The notes under the pieces: model-generated | What the model saw: only the letters and a program-made list of their open reading frames with translations | The model's database searches: none | What the model was told of the DNA's origin: nothing | Translations under genes and position numbers: made by a program | In this document: one piece after another, positions 1 to 8,552 of the stretch | Layout of the letters: each line of letters begins with the position of its first letter | How positions within the stretch are numbered: the stretch's first letter is position 1 | DNA from: Gemmatimonadota bacterium | GTDB lineage: Bacteria; Gemmatimonadota; Gemmatimonadetes; Gemmatimonadales; GWC2-71-9 | Length of the DNA stretch: 64,000 bases | Direction of reading: 5' to 3' | Assembly: GCA_016704275.1 (NCBI GenBank) | Contig: JADJAK010000002.1 | Span: 310,001 to 374,000, forward strand

Positions 1-1065
1 TGGACCGAGTTCGGCCAGCCGGGCGCCTCGCAGCAGCTCGCCGCGCAGAACAGCGTCGCGCGCGCCGCGTGGGCCGACCGCAGCAAGCAGGGCGGCAACA
101 TCAATGTCTGGACCAAGGAATACGGCGTTGCCGGCGTGATCGGGATGAACTGGTCGCAGTACCCCGGCATCAACAAGATCTTCGGCTCGCCGAAGCAGAC
201 GGTGCTGACGCTCGACGCCAGCTGCGAAGACTACAACCTGCTGTTCCGCCTGGCGCAGAACAATCAGGGCCCGAAGCTCCGCGTGAACACCGACGCTGAG
301 TTCCTCGGCGAGCTCCCGATGTACAACGTCGTCGGGATGATCAAGGGCTCCGAGAAGCCGAACGAGTACATCCTCCTCTCGGCCCACTTCGACTCGTGGG
401 ACGGCGGCTCGGGCGCGACGGACAACGGCACCGGCACCATCACGATGATGGAGGCGATCCGCATCCTCAAGAAGGTGTACCCGAACCCGAAGCGCACCAT
501 CCTGATCGGGAACTGGGGCAGCGAGGAGCAGGGCCTCAACGGCTCGCAGGCGTTCGCCGAGGATCACCCGGAGATCGTCAAGGGGATCCGCGCCGGCTGG
601 AACCAGGACAACGGCACGGGGCGCGTCACCTCGCTCGGCGCCGGGCCGGTCACCAACGCCACCGACAACCTGATCTCGTGGCTGCACGCGGTGCCGTCGT
701 CGATCAGCGGCTGGGTGCGCCTCGGCGCCACGGCCTCGCCAGTCGGCCCGAGCGGCAGCACCGACGGCTGGACCTTCCAGTGCCGCGGCGCGCCGGTGCA
801 CGGCATGGGGGCGCTCGGGTGGGACTACAGCAACACCACCTGGCACACCAACCGCGACACCTACGACAAGGTCGTGATCGACGACCTCAAGAACAACGCG
901 ACCCTCGTCGCCATGCTCACCTACATGGCCGACAAGGACCCGAACCTCCAGGCCCCGCAGCTGATCAGCGTGAACCCGGCCACCCAGGCCGCGATCACCT
1001 ATCCGATGTGCGGCACGAACAACTCGTCCAAGGCGACGCGGAAGAGCACGGATTCGGCGCGGTAA
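1..1065 (+). CDS. M28 family metallopeptidase, C-terminal part (cut by window edge)
   Basis: The frame is open from base 1 and ends at TAA 1063-1065, so only the last 354 residues are present. The visible part carries the zinc-peptidase core of family M28: a ligand segment SAHFDSWDGGSGATDNGTG (near base 380), the catalytic pair in WGSEEQGLNGS (near base 515) and a late histidine in WHTNRDTYDKV (near base 840). Family members are co-catalytic di-zinc aminopeptidases or carboxypeptidases, usually exported. The N-terminus, including any signal peptide, lies outside the window. It converges on the acidic-protein/typA pair, with a terminator and heptamer array between. The family call is secure; the substrate is not known. 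Confidence 0.9.
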   Translation, partial: WTEFGQPGASQQLAAQNSVARAAWADRSKQGGNINVWTKEYGVAGVIGMNWSQYPGINKIFGSPKQTVLTLDASCEDYNLLFRLAQNNQGPKLRVNTDAEFLGELPMYNVVGMIKGSEKPNEYILLSAHFDSWDGGSGATDNGTGTITMMEAIRILKKVYPNPKRTILIGNWGSEEQGLNGSQAFAEDHPEIVKGIRAGWNQDNGTGRVTSLGAGPVTNATDNLISWLHAVPSSISGWVRLGATASPVGPSGSTDGWTFQCRGAPVHGMGALGWDYSNTTWHTNRDTYDKVVIDDLKNNATLVAMLTYMADKDPNLQAPQLISVNPATQAAITYPMCGTNNSSKATRKSTDSAR

Positions 1066-1068
1066 AAG

Positions 1069-1189
1069 GTCGTAGGTCGTAGGTCGTAAGTCATAGGTCG
1101 TAGACACAGAGAAGGGACCCCGACGCGAACGTTGGGGTCCCTTTTCGTTACGACTTACGACTTACGACCTACGACTCACGACCTACAAC
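1069..1189. repeat. Heptanucleotide array A: inverted arms around a terminator
   Basis: The left arm (1069-1103) is five 7-base units: GTCGTAG, GTCGTAG, GTCGTAA, GTCATAG, GTCGTAG. The right arm (1148-1189) is six units that read on the minus strand as GTTGTAG, GTCGTGA, GTCGTAG, GTCGTAA, GTCGTAA, GTCGTAA. A strong hairpin sits between the arms. Most unit-to-unit differences swap one stop triplet for another. The two convergent genes end directly beside the arms. Confidence 0.9.
1114..1145. terminator. Bidirectional-type hairpin terminator
   Basis: GGGACCCCGACG and CGTTGGGGTCCC form a 12-bp stem (one G-U pair) closed by a CGAA loop, followed by TTTT at 1142-1145. It lies between convergent genes, so it can end both transcripts; the U-run favours the plus-strand M28 peptidase transcript. 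Confidence 0.85.
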
Positions 1190-1416
1190 TACTCCTCTTC
1201 ATCATCATCAAACGAGAAGTCCTCGTCGAAATCCTCGTCGAGATCATCCTCGTCGTCATCGTCATCGTCTTCGCCCTCTTCGCCGTCGAGTTCGTCGTCC
1301 TCATCCTCGAGGTCGAGATCATCCACGTCGAAAATCTCCTCACCATCTTCGTCAAACCGGCGGCGCATCACCGCAGTATCCAGCGACGCCTCCCAGGACG
1401 TCTCCCACGACGACAT
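1189..1416 (-). CDS. Small highly acidic protein of unknown function (75 aa)
   Basis: I do not recognise a family. The start chosen is ATG at 1416, because GGAGGAG lies just upstream with normal spacing; an in-frame start at 1476 would lack this and nearly touch the typA stop. The protein begins MSSWETSWEASLD, contains RRRFDEDGEEIFDVDD, and its last ~50 residues are almost all Asp and Glu with a few Leu and Phe. It follows typA by about 60 bp in the same direction and is probably co-transcribed. Acidic tails of this kind occur on proteins that bind basic partners such as ribosomal proteins or histone-like proteins, but a role here is guesswork. The stop codon abuts the heptamer array. Confidence 0.6.
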   Translation of the reverse strand: MSSWETSWEASLDTAVMRRRFDEDGEEIFDVDDLDLEDEDDELDGEEGEDDDDDDEDDLDEDFDEDFSFDDDEEE

Positions 1417-1476
1417 GATGTGCTCCTCCACGTGACCAGTTCCGGGTGATGACCAGTTGGGCCGGGTGACTACCAT

Positions 1477-3330
1477 TTACGAGACGTCGACGCCCCGGTT
1501 CGCCGCACGCTGCACCTTCTTCCGTTCGGTGGCCTGCAGGCTCCGCTTGCGGAGCCGGATGTTCTCCGGCGTGACCTCGATCAGTTCGTCCTCTTCGATA
1601 TACTCGAGGGCGTACTCCAGCGTGATCGGGCGCGGCGGCTCGAGCTGGATGTTCTCGTCGGTCGACGTCGTCCGCATGTTGGAGAGCTTCTTCTCCTTGC
1701 CGACGTTGACGTCCATGTCGCCCGGCCGCGAATTCTCGCCGACGATCATCCCCTCGTAGACCAGCTCACCCGGGGCGACGAACATCTGCGCCCGCTCCTG
1801 CAAGTTGGCCAGCGCGAAGCCGACGACCGGCGCCTCGCGGTCGGCCACCAGCACGCCGCGCTTGCGACCCGCCAGCGGACCCGCCCACAGCCCGTACTCC
1901 AGGAAACGATGGTGCATCATCCCGGTGCCGCGGGTGTCCGTCAGGAACTCCGAGCGGTAGCCGAAGAGACCGCGCGACGGGATCCGGAAGGTCAGCCGCA
2001 CCATTCCCTGCCCCGGGTTCCGCATCTCGGTCATCTCGGTCTTCCGGGGGCCGAGCTTCTCCATCACGACGCCCATGTACTCCTCGGGGACGTCGATCGT
2101 CAACTCCTCATACGGCTCGAGGCGCTCACCATTCGGGCCGTCCTTCAGGATGACGCGCGGCCGGGAGACCTGGAACTCGTACCCTTCGCGACGCATCGTC
2201 TCCATCAAGATGCCCAAGTGGAGCTCACCGCGTCCGGCCACCGAGTGGGTGTCCGGCGAATCGGTCGGCTCGACCCGGAGGGCGACGTTCCGCTCCAGCT
2301 CCTTGAAGAGCCGGTCGCGCAGCTGCCGGGAGGTGACGTACTTGCCTTCGCGCCCGGCGAACGGCGAGTTGCTGACGATGAAGTCGACCGAGATCGTCGG
2401 CTCCTCGACGGCGATGCCGGCCATCCGCTCCGGATACTCGACCGACGTGAACGTCTTGCCGATTTCGAGGGTCTCGAAGCCCGACAGCGCCACGATCTCG
2501 CCGGCCTGTGCCACCGGCGTTTCGATCCGGTTCAGCCCGTCGAAGGTATAGAGCTTGGTGATCCGCCCCTTCTCGACGCCCGGCTCATCGGCCACCATCC
2601 CCGGCTCGCCCAAGGGGAGCAGGGAGACCTGGTCGCCGACATTGATGCGGCCCCGCTCGATCCGGCCGATCGCGATCCGGCCGATGAACGACGAGAAGTC
2701 GAGCGTCGAGACCAGCATCTGGAACGGCTTCTCCGGGTCGCCCGACGGCGGCGGCACGGTCTTCAGGATGGTCTCGAAGAGCGGTTCCAGCGTGGTGCCG
2801 GGCTGGTCGAGCTCCAGCGTGGCCGTCCCGGCGCGGCTCGACGTGTACAGGAAGGGGCAGTCGAGCTGCGCCTCCGTGGCGTCGAGGTCCATGAACAACG
2901 ACAGCACTTCGTCGTGGACCCGCATCGGCTCGGCGTCCTGCCGGTCGATCTTGTTGATCGCGACGATCGGCTGCAAGCCCAGCGCCAGCGCCTTCCGGGT
3001 CACGAAGCGCGTCTGCGGCATCGGCCCTTCGGCCGCGTCCACCAGAATCAGCACGCCGTTGACCATGCGCAAGATACGTTCGACCTCGCCACCGAAATCC
3101 GCGTGCCCCGGCGTGTCGACGATGTTCATCTTCACGTTGTGCCAGGTGATGGCGGTGTTCTTGGCGAGAATGGTGATCCCCCGCTCTTTCTCGAGCGGGT
3201 TGGAATCCATCACGCGCTCTTCGACGTGCTGGTTGGCCCGGAAGGCGCCAGCTTGGCGAAGCATCTGGTCCACGAGGGTGGTCTTCCCGTGGTCCACGTG
3301 CGCGATGATGGCAAGGTTACGAATATCCAC
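1477..3330 (-). CDS. typA: Translational GTPase BipA/TypA
   Basis: Ribosome-associated GTPase of the EF-G superfamily, 617 residues, the usual size. The G domain is at the N-terminus: G1 AHVDHGKTT (~10-18), G3 DTPGHADFGGEVER (~72-85) and G4 NKID (~128). EF-G-like domains II, III and V follow, then the BipA-specific C-terminal domain. It assists ribosome assembly and function under stress and cold in other bacteria. The start is GTG at 3330. It is the first gene of a minus-strand unit that includes the acidic small protein, and a plausible -35/-10 promoter lies just upstream. Confidence 0.97.
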   Translation of the reverse strand: MDIRNLAIIAHVDHGKTTLVDQMLRQAGAFRANQHVEERVMDSNPLEKERGITILAKNTAITWHNVKMNIVDTPGHADFGGEVERILRMVNGVLILVDAAEGPMPQTRFVTRKALALGLQPIVAINKIDRQDAEPMRVHDEVLSLFMDLDATEAQLDCPFLYTSSRAGTATLELDQPGTTLEPLFETILKTVPPPSGDPEKPFQMLVSTLDFSSFIGRIAIGRIERGRINVGDQVSLLPLGEPGMVADEPGVEKGRITKLYTFDGLNRIETPVAQAGEIVALSGFETLEIGKTFTSVEYPERMAGIAVEEPTISVDFIVSNSPFAGREGKYVTSRQLRDRLFKELERNVALRVEPTDSPDTHSVAGRGELHLGILMETMRREGYEFQVSRPRVILKDGPNGERLEPYEELTIDVPEEYMGVVMEKLGPRKTEMTEMRNPGQGMVRLTFRIPSRGLFGYRSEFLTDTRGTGMMHHRFLEYGLWAGPLAGRKRGVLVADREAPVVGFALANLQERAQMFVAPGELVYEGMIVGENSRPGDMDVNVGKEKKLSNMRTTSTDENIQLEPPRPITLEYALEYIEEDELIEVTPENIRLRKRSLQATERKKVQRAANRGVDVS

Positions 3331-3373
3331 GACAAATCCTGTCCACGAGCCCGTCAGGTTACCTCAGGGCGCC

Positions 3374-3402
3374 ATAATACCCGACGAGGGTGGGGGCCGC
3401 AA
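3374..3402 (-). promoter_or_regulatory. Candidate sigma70-type promoter of typA
   Basis: On the minus strand TTGCGG (3402-3397) is followed after exactly 17 nt by TATTAT (3379-3374). This predicts a leader of roughly 37 nt before the GTG at 3330. The -35 box lies directly after the upstream gene's stop. Confidence 0.55.
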
Positions 3403-3407
3403 GGCGA

Positions 3408-4313
3408 TCAGTGACGATGCGCCATGCCCCCCCGGAGGGGAGATGCAGCGTGGTGCTCGTGGCCGCACGCCTCGGCGCCACAGGCCTCCCCCGTCTCGAG
3501 CTGGATCGTGACGTGGCCGATACCCAGATCGGCCATCGCCCCCTCCATCTGCTTGAGCACCGCCGGGTGCCCCTCGAGGTCGATCGCCACCGCGTGGGCG
3601 CTCATCGCCACCAACCCCTTGGTGACGGTCCAGACGTGGACGTCGTGCACGCGGGAGACGCCCGCCACCGCCAGCAGCCGCTCCTCAACCTGGGAGACCT
3701 GCATGTGCTCGGGGACCCGATCCAGCAGGATCGTCCCACTCTCGCTGACCAGCCGCCACGCGCTCCGGAAGATCAGCACCGAGACCAACACCGAGATGAT
3801 CGCGTCGGCCGGAAGCCAGCCGAAGAAGTGGATCACCAGCGCCGCCACAATGGCACCGACCGAGCCGAGCACATCGCCCATGATATGGAGATAGGCGCCG
3901 CGGACGTTCAGGTCATGGTGATGGTGCCCGTGCAGCACGCGGAGCGACGTGAGGTTGACGACCAGCCCGACGGCGGCGACCCACCCAAAGAGGACCGCGT
4001 CGATCTCCCGTGGCTGATGGAGCCGGTCCCACGCCTCGAGCGTGATGCCGATCCCGATCCCGAAGAGGGCGAGGCCATTCACCAGCGCCGCGAGGACCTC
4101 CCAACGGAGGTTGCCGAACTCGTGCGCCGATCCCTGTCGCCGCTGCGCCACGCGCGCACCGAACCACGCCAGCGCCAGCGCGGCCACGTCGGTCGCCATG
4201 TGGCCGGCATCGGCCAGCAGCGCCAGCGAATTGCTGATGACGCCGCCGATGATCTCGACGAGCAGGAAGCCCGCCGTGAGCGCGAGCACCGTGGCCAGCT
4301 TGCGACTGGTCAT
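3408..4313 (-). CDS. Cation diffusion facilitator (CDF) family metal efflux transporter
   Basis: Inner-membrane proton-coupled divalent metal exporter (Zn/Co/Cd class), 301 residues. It begins MTSRKLATVLALTAGF. Transmembrane segments carry the family's metal sites: SLALLADAGHMATD (~30-43) and HIMGDVLGSVGA (~146). A His-rich cytoplasmic loop (HGHHHHD, ~130) lies between TM segments, and the C-terminal domain ends in a Cys/His-rich tail (GEACGAEACGHEHH). It overlaps the hisD stop by ATGA (4310-4313), so it is translationally coupled to histidinol dehydrogenase, a zinc enzyme. The family is certain; metal specificity is inferred from the DUF/His pattern. Confidence 0.93.
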   Translation of the reverse strand: MTSRKLATVLALTAGFLLVEIIGGVISNSLALLADAGHMATDVAALALAWFGARVAQRRQGSAHEFGNLRWEVLAALVNGLALFGIGIGITLEAWDRLHQPREIDAVLFGWVAAVGLVVNLTSLRVLHGHHHHDLNVRGAYLHIMGDVLGSVGAIVAALVIHFFGWLPADAIISVLVSVLIFRSAWRLVSESGTILLDRVPEHMQVSQVEERLLAVAGVSRVHDVHVWTVTKGLVAMSAHAVAIDLEGHPAVLKQMEGAMADLGIGHVTIQLETGEACGAEACGHEHHAASPLRGGMAHRH

Positions 4314-5598
4314 CCGGCCACCCGTCGCCGCACCGCTTCGGCATGCCCGAAGAGGCCCTCCGCCTCGGCGAGCGCCACGACGTGCGGCGCATCGGCCAGC
4401 AACTGCGCGCGGGAGTAGCGAATGAGCGAGGTGCGCTTCACGAAGTCGTAGACGCCGAGCGGCGAGGCGTAGCGCGCGGTGCCGCCGGTCGGCAGCACGT
4501 GACTGGGGCCGGCGATGTAATCGCCCACCGGCTCTGGCGTGGAGTCCCCGATGAAGATCGCGCCGGCATGCCGCACCAGCGCCGCCAACTCGTCCGGGTC
4601 ACGCGTGACGATCTCAAGGTGTTCCGCCGCCCGCATGTTCGCGACGTCGGCGAGGGCGGCTCGATCGGCCACCAACACCACCAATCCGTTGTGCATCAAC
4701 GAGGCACGCGCGACCTCGGCCCGGGGGGCCGTTGCGAGCGCCGCCTCGAGCGCGGCGGGGATCGCATCGGCCAACGCGCGCGACGTCGTGGCCACCCAGG
4801 AGGCGGCGTCTTCGTCGTGTTCGGCCTGGGCAATCAAGTCCGCGGCGATCAGGTCGGCGCGCGCCGTGTCGTCGGCGAGCATCAGCACCTCGGTCGGGCC
4901 GGCCACCATGTCGATCCCCACCTGCCCGAAGACCTGCCGCTTCGCCTCGGCCACCCACTTGTTGCCGGGGCCGACGATCTTGTCGACCCGCGGGACCGTC
5001 GCCGTCCCGTAGGCGAGCGCGGCCACGGAATGGGCCCCGCCAATCCGGAAGACCCGGGTGACGCCACTGAGGGCGAGCGCCGCCAGGACGGTGTCGTTGA
5101 TCCCGTTCGGCGGGGTCACGGCCACGAGCTCCTTCACGCCCGCGACGACGGCGGGAATGGCGTTCATGAGGACGGAGGAGGGGTAGGCCGCCTTCCCGCC
5201 TGGCACATAGAGTCCGGCGGCGTCCACGGGGGTCACCCGCATCCCGAGCAGGGTGCCGTCGGGGCGTTCCTCGGTAAAGCCAGTGTCCCGTTGCCGCAGG
5301 TGGTAGCGGCGGACCTGCTCGGCGGCCCGCTCCAGGGCGGTCCGCACCTGGCCGGAATCCGCTCCAGCGCCTCATGGCACGCGGTGAGCGGCAATTCCCA
5401 GTCGGCGGGGCCCAGGGAGGAGCCGTCGAACCGCTGGGTGTACTCCAAGACCGCGGCATCGCCCCGGGTGGCCACGTCGGCGACGATCGCCGCGACGGCC
5501 TCCTGGGTGCTCCGATCGGTCGTGGCGAAGGAGGGGAGGTATGCCGAAAGCCCCGCCAACCCGAGGGGGGCGGTGGTGGCGTCGTACCGGCGGATCAC
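4310..5598 (-). pseudogene. hisD: Histidinol dehydrogenase hisD, interrupted by a single-base frameshift
   Basis: HisD makes the last two steps of histidine synthesis (L-histidinol to L-histidine, NAD and zinc dependent). The N-terminal ~83 residues (GTG start at 5598, MIRRYDATTAPLG, ending CHEALERIPA) are in one frame. From about 5347 the rest continues in another frame: RTALERAAEQVRRYH, then VGPGNKWVAEAKRQV, AGPTEVLMLAD and GTARYASPLGVYDF. One missing base near 5348-5352 explains it; restoring it gives a 429-residue protein of normal length. All downstream motifs are intact, so this may be a sequencing error or a very recent mutation. It is followed by the overlapping CDF gene and is divergent from the CNNM-type gene. 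Confidence 0.9.
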
Positions 5599-5630
5599 CG
5601 CCCCATCTCGCTCCGGATGCCCGGACGCGC

Positions 5631-5636
5631 TAACCT
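5631..5636 (+). promoter_or_regulatory. TANNNT box 8 nt before the start (leaderless-type promoter)
   Basis: TAACCT ends 8 nt before the ATG at 5645 and there is no Shine-Dalgarno. A transcript starting 6-8 nt downstream of the box would begin at or next to the start codon. Confidence 0.5.
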
Positions 5637-5644
5637 TCGGCAGT

Positions 5645-6964
5645 ATGGAACCCTCCACAAGCTGGACTTCGATCGCCGTCGGGCTGCTGTCGGTGATCGC
5701 CCTCGTGGGCCTCAACGCCTTCTTCGTCGCGGCCGAATTCGCCCTGGTCGGGGCTCGTCGGACGCGCCTCGAAGAGATGGCCGAGGCCGGCGACGGCAAA
5801 GCTACGCTGGCCCTCAAGGCGGTCCAATCCCTCGACCGCTACGTCTCCGCCACCCAGTTGGGGATCACCCTGGCCTCCCTCGGCCTGGGCATGATCGGCG
5901 AGCCGGCCCTGGCGGGGCTGCTGGAGCGCTTCTTCAGCGTGCTCCCAGCCGACCTGGCCGCCGTCGCCACCCACACGGTGGCGGTGGCCATTGCCTTCTC
6001 ATTGATCAGCACCCTGCACATCGTCCTCGGTGAACTGGTACCGAAGTCGCTGGCGATTCGGTTCCCGGAAGACGTCTCCCGCTGGGTCACCGCGCCGCTG
6101 ATCGGCTTTGCCTGGGTGATGCACGGCCCGATTCACGTCCTGAACGGGACGGCGAACCGCCTGCTCCGCCTGGGCGGGGTCGCCCCGGTCGACGGCCACG
6201 AGCGGCTCCACTCCTCCGACGAGATCCGGATGCTGGTCGAGCAGTCCGGCGAAGGCGGCTCGCTCGGCAAGGAGCCGGCTCGCCTGCTCGAGGGGGTCTT
6301 CGAGTTCAGCGAGAAGACCGCCGAAGAGGTGATGACCCCGCGGACCGAAATGAGTGCCCTCGAGGCGGATTGCACGGTGGAGGCGGCAGCCGACGAGGTC
6401 GCGGTCGCCGGCCGCTCCCGCTATCCGGTCTACACCGAGTCGTTGGATGAGATCGTCGGCGTGGTGCTGGCGAAGGACATCCTCCGCGCCGTCCGGCAGG
6501 CGCCGGGGACGTCGCTCCGCACCATCATGCGGGCACCGCTCTTCGTCCCGGGCACGCGCGAGGTCGAGGACGTCCTCTCCGACATGAAGAAGCTCAAGAC
6601 GCATCTGGCCGTGGTGCTCGACGAGTATGGCGGCACCGCCGGCCTGGTCACGATGGAGGATCTGCTCGAGGAGATCGTCGGCGAGATCTTCGACGAGTAC
6701 GATCCGGTGCAGGCCGCCGCCCTGGCCGCGACCGCCGACGGCTCGGTCGTCATCGAGGGGAGCACCACGATCGGCGACTTCAACAACCGCTTCGAGACCG
6801 ACCTCGACGACAGCGACTACACCACGGTCGGCGGCTTCCTCTTCGGGCAGCTCGGTCGGCTCCCCAAGGTGGGCGATCGGGTGACGATCGGCAGCCACGG
6901 ATTCGAGATCGCCGAGATGGCGGGGCGGCGAGTGGAGCGCGTTCGGGTCATATTGACCGCATGA
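5645..6964 (+). CDS. CNNM/HlyC-CorC family membrane protein (DUF21 + CBS pair)
   Basis: Membrane protein of 439 residues related to CNNM/CorC proteins linked to magnesium and cobalt efflux. Order: N-terminal DUF21 transmembrane domain (LIALVGLNAFFVAAEFALV region, GVSATQLGIT-like segment YVSATQLGITLASLGLG, VLGELVPKSLAI), a CBS-domain pair (EEVMTPRTEM at ~225, ending near EEIVGEIFDEY) and the C-terminal CorC/HlyC domain (TVGGFLFGQLGRLPKVGD). The start at 5645 is the first in-frame ATG after the divergent hisD and has a TANNNT box upstream. Its stop overlaps the hisZ start (ATGA). Older databases call such proteins hemolysins; that name has little support. Confidence 0.93.
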   Translation: MEPSTSWTSIAVGLLSVIALVGLNAFFVAAEFALVGARRTRLEEMAEAGDGKATLALKAVQSLDRYVSATQLGITLASLGLGMIGEPALAGLLERFFSVLPADLAAVATHTVAVAIAFSLISTLHIVLGELVPKSLAIRFPEDVSRWVTAPLIGFAWVMHGPIHVLNGTANRLLRLGGVAPVDGHERLHSSDEIRMLVEQSGEGGSLGKEPARLLEGVFEFSEKTAEEVMTPRTEMSALEADCTVEAAADEVAVAGRSRYPVYTESLDEIVGVVLAKDILRAVRQAPGTSLRTIMRAPLFVPGTREVEDVLSDMKKLKTHLAVVLDEYGGTAGLVTMEDLLEEIVGEIFDEYDPVQAAALAATADGSVVIEGSTTIGDFNNRFETDLDDSDYTTVGGFLFGQLGRLPKVGDRVTIGSHGFEIAEMAGRRVERVRVILTA

Positions 6965-7923
6965 TGACTCGCTCTTCCATCGCCCCGGTCCCACCGGGGA
7001 CCCTCGACCTGACCGGCCCCGCCGTCCGACGCCGTCGCACGCTGCAGCGCGCGGCCACGACCGTGCTCGAATCGGCCGGCTTCGAGGAGTGCATCCCGCC
7101 GACCTTCGAGTACGACGAAGTCTTCCTCCGCGCCGGTGGCCCCGAGATCGCCCAGCGGCTGCTGCGCTTCCCCGATCACGACGGCCGTCTTCTCGCGCTC
7201 CGGTATGACTTCACGGCAGCGGTGGCGCGCGTGGCGGCGACGTCGTTCGCCGATGTCGCGCCGCCGCTCCGGCTCTGCTATTCGGGGAAGGTCTATCGGC
7301 AGGAACCCGACCGAGTCGGCCGTCCGCGCGAAATCCTGCAGGTCGGCGCCGAGATGCTGGGGATGGCCGGAGTCGCCAGTGACGTGGAGCTGGTGCGGCT
7401 CACGCTCACGCTGCTCGCCGCGCTCGCCCCGGCCGACTATCAGGTGAACATCGGCCACGTCGGCGTGCTCGCCCCAGGCTTTGCCGCACTGCCGCCGGAA
7501 CGGCGCAGTGAAGTGCGCCGCTGGGTCGATCGAAAGGATCGCGCCTCGCTCGCCCGGCATCTCGCCGGGCTCGACTCGCCCGCGCGCGAGCTCGCCTCGC
7601 TGCCGTTCGTCATCGGCCGCCGCGACGCCCTTGAGGCGGCGCTGCCGACGGCGCCGGCCGCGGTGCGCCCGGGGCTGGAGCAGCTCCTCGCCCTCGACGC
7701 GGCGCTCACCGACGACGAGCGCAAGCACGTCGTGTACGACCTCGGCGAGGTGCGCGGGCTCGACTACTACACTGGCATCCACTTCGAGGTCTTCGTGAGC
7801 GGGGCCGGCCACGCGGTCGGCGCCGGTGGTCGCTACGACGACCTGATGGGGCGCTTCGGCCGGCCGATGCCGGCGGTTGGTGTCTCGCTCGATGTCGACG
7901 CCCTGGCGGAGCTGATTCCATGA
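6961..7923 (+). CDS. hisZ: ATP phosphoribosyltransferase regulatory subunit HisZ
   Basis: HisZ is a catalytically inactive relative of histidyl-tRNA synthetase that forms a hetero-octamer with short-form HisG and gives it activity and histidine feedback. The 320-residue protein shows class II synthetase motif 2-like LRYDFTAAVAR and SGKVYRQEPDRVGRPRE and a motif 3-like GGRYDDLMGRFGRPMPAVG. It is shorter than HisS, lacks the anticodon-binding domain, and is directly followed by a short HisG (ATGA overlap at 7920), which decides HisZ over HisS. It overlaps the CNNM-type gene by ATGA. Confidence 0.93.
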   Translation: MMTRSSIAPVPPGTLDLTGPAVRRRRTLQRAATTVLESAGFEECIPPTFEYDEVFLRAGGPEIAQRLLRFPDHDGRLLALRYDFTAAVARVAATSFADVAPPLRLCYSGKVYRQEPDRVGRPREILQVGAEMLGMAGVASDVELVRLTLTLLAALAPADYQVNIGHVGVLAPGFAALPPERRSEVRRWVDRKDRASLARHLAGLDSPARELASLPFVIGRRDALEAALPTAPAAVRPGLEQLLALDAALTDDERKHVVYDLGEVRGLDYYTGIHFEVFVSGAGHAVGAGGRYDDLMGRFGRPMPAVGVSLDVDALAELIP

Positions 7924-8540
7924 GCGGCGTCCTCCGGTTGGCACTCGCCAAGGGGCGCCTCTACGACGGTGCGGTGGAGCGCCTGACGCGCGCCGGCATC
8001 ACGGTGGCGACCGATGCCGGCCGCCGCCTGCTGATTCCGACCAGCGATCCCTCGCTCGAAATCATCGTGGTGAAGCCGGGCGACGTCCCGGTCTACGTCG
8101 AGAGCGGTGCGGCCGACCTCGGCGTCACCGGCACCGACGTCCTGCGCGAGTCGGATGCGGATGTCCTCGAGCCGATGGACCTCGGCTTCGGGGCCTGCCG
8201 ACTGGTCGTCGCCGCCCCGATCGCCACGAGCTACCCCTCGCTCCCGCACGGCCGCACCCCGCGCGTCGCGACGAAGTACCCGCGACTGGCGCGGCAGCAC
8301 TTCGCCGCGATGGGCCGCGGCGTCGAAGTCATCATGGTGGGGGGATCGGTCGAAGTGGCGCCGCTGCTCGGCCTCTCCGACTGGATCGTCGACCTGGTCG
8401 ACACCGGCAACACGCTCAAGGCGAACGACCTGACCGAGCGCGAGATCATCCTGCAGAGCACCGCGGTGCTGGTGGCCAACAGGGCATCGCAGAAGCTGAA
8501 GCTGGAAGCGCATCTCCGGTTGATGAGAATGTTGGCGTAA
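7920..8540 (+). CDS. hisG: ATP phosphoribosyltransferase catalytic subunit HisG (short form)
   Basis: HisG catalyses the first committed step of histidine synthesis, ATP + PRPP to phosphoribosyl-ATP. At 206 residues it is the short form that lacks the C-terminal regulatory domain and needs HisZ, its upstream neighbour. Visible motifs: LALAKGRLYDGAVERL at the N-terminus, GAADLGVTGTDVL (~62-74) and the PRPP-binding segment DLVDTGNTLKANDL (~157-170). It ends the plus-strand CNNM-hisZ-hisG unit and is followed by a REP-like element. Confidence 0.96.
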   Translation: MSGVLRLALAKGRLYDGAVERLTRAGITVATDAGRRLLIPTSDPSLEIIVVKPGDVPVYVESGAADLGVTGTDVLRESDADVLEPMDLGFGACRLVVAAPIATSYPSLPHGRTPRVATKYPRLARQHFAAMGRGVEVIMVGGSVEVAPLLGLSDWIVDLVDTGNTLKANDLTEREIILQSTAVLVANRASQKLKLEAHLRLMRMLA

Positions 8541-8552
8541 GGCCTGGAAAGT

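Noticed and set aside
1909..3414. 501-residue plus-strand open frame opposite typA
   Set aside because: Shadow of typA: low-complexity Arg/His/Leu-rich translation, no recognisable motif, fully inside a certain gene.
6961..7923. Histidyl-tRNA synthetase (HisS)
   Set aside because: Too short, no anticodon-binding domain, and directly coupled to a short HisG, so HisZ fits better.
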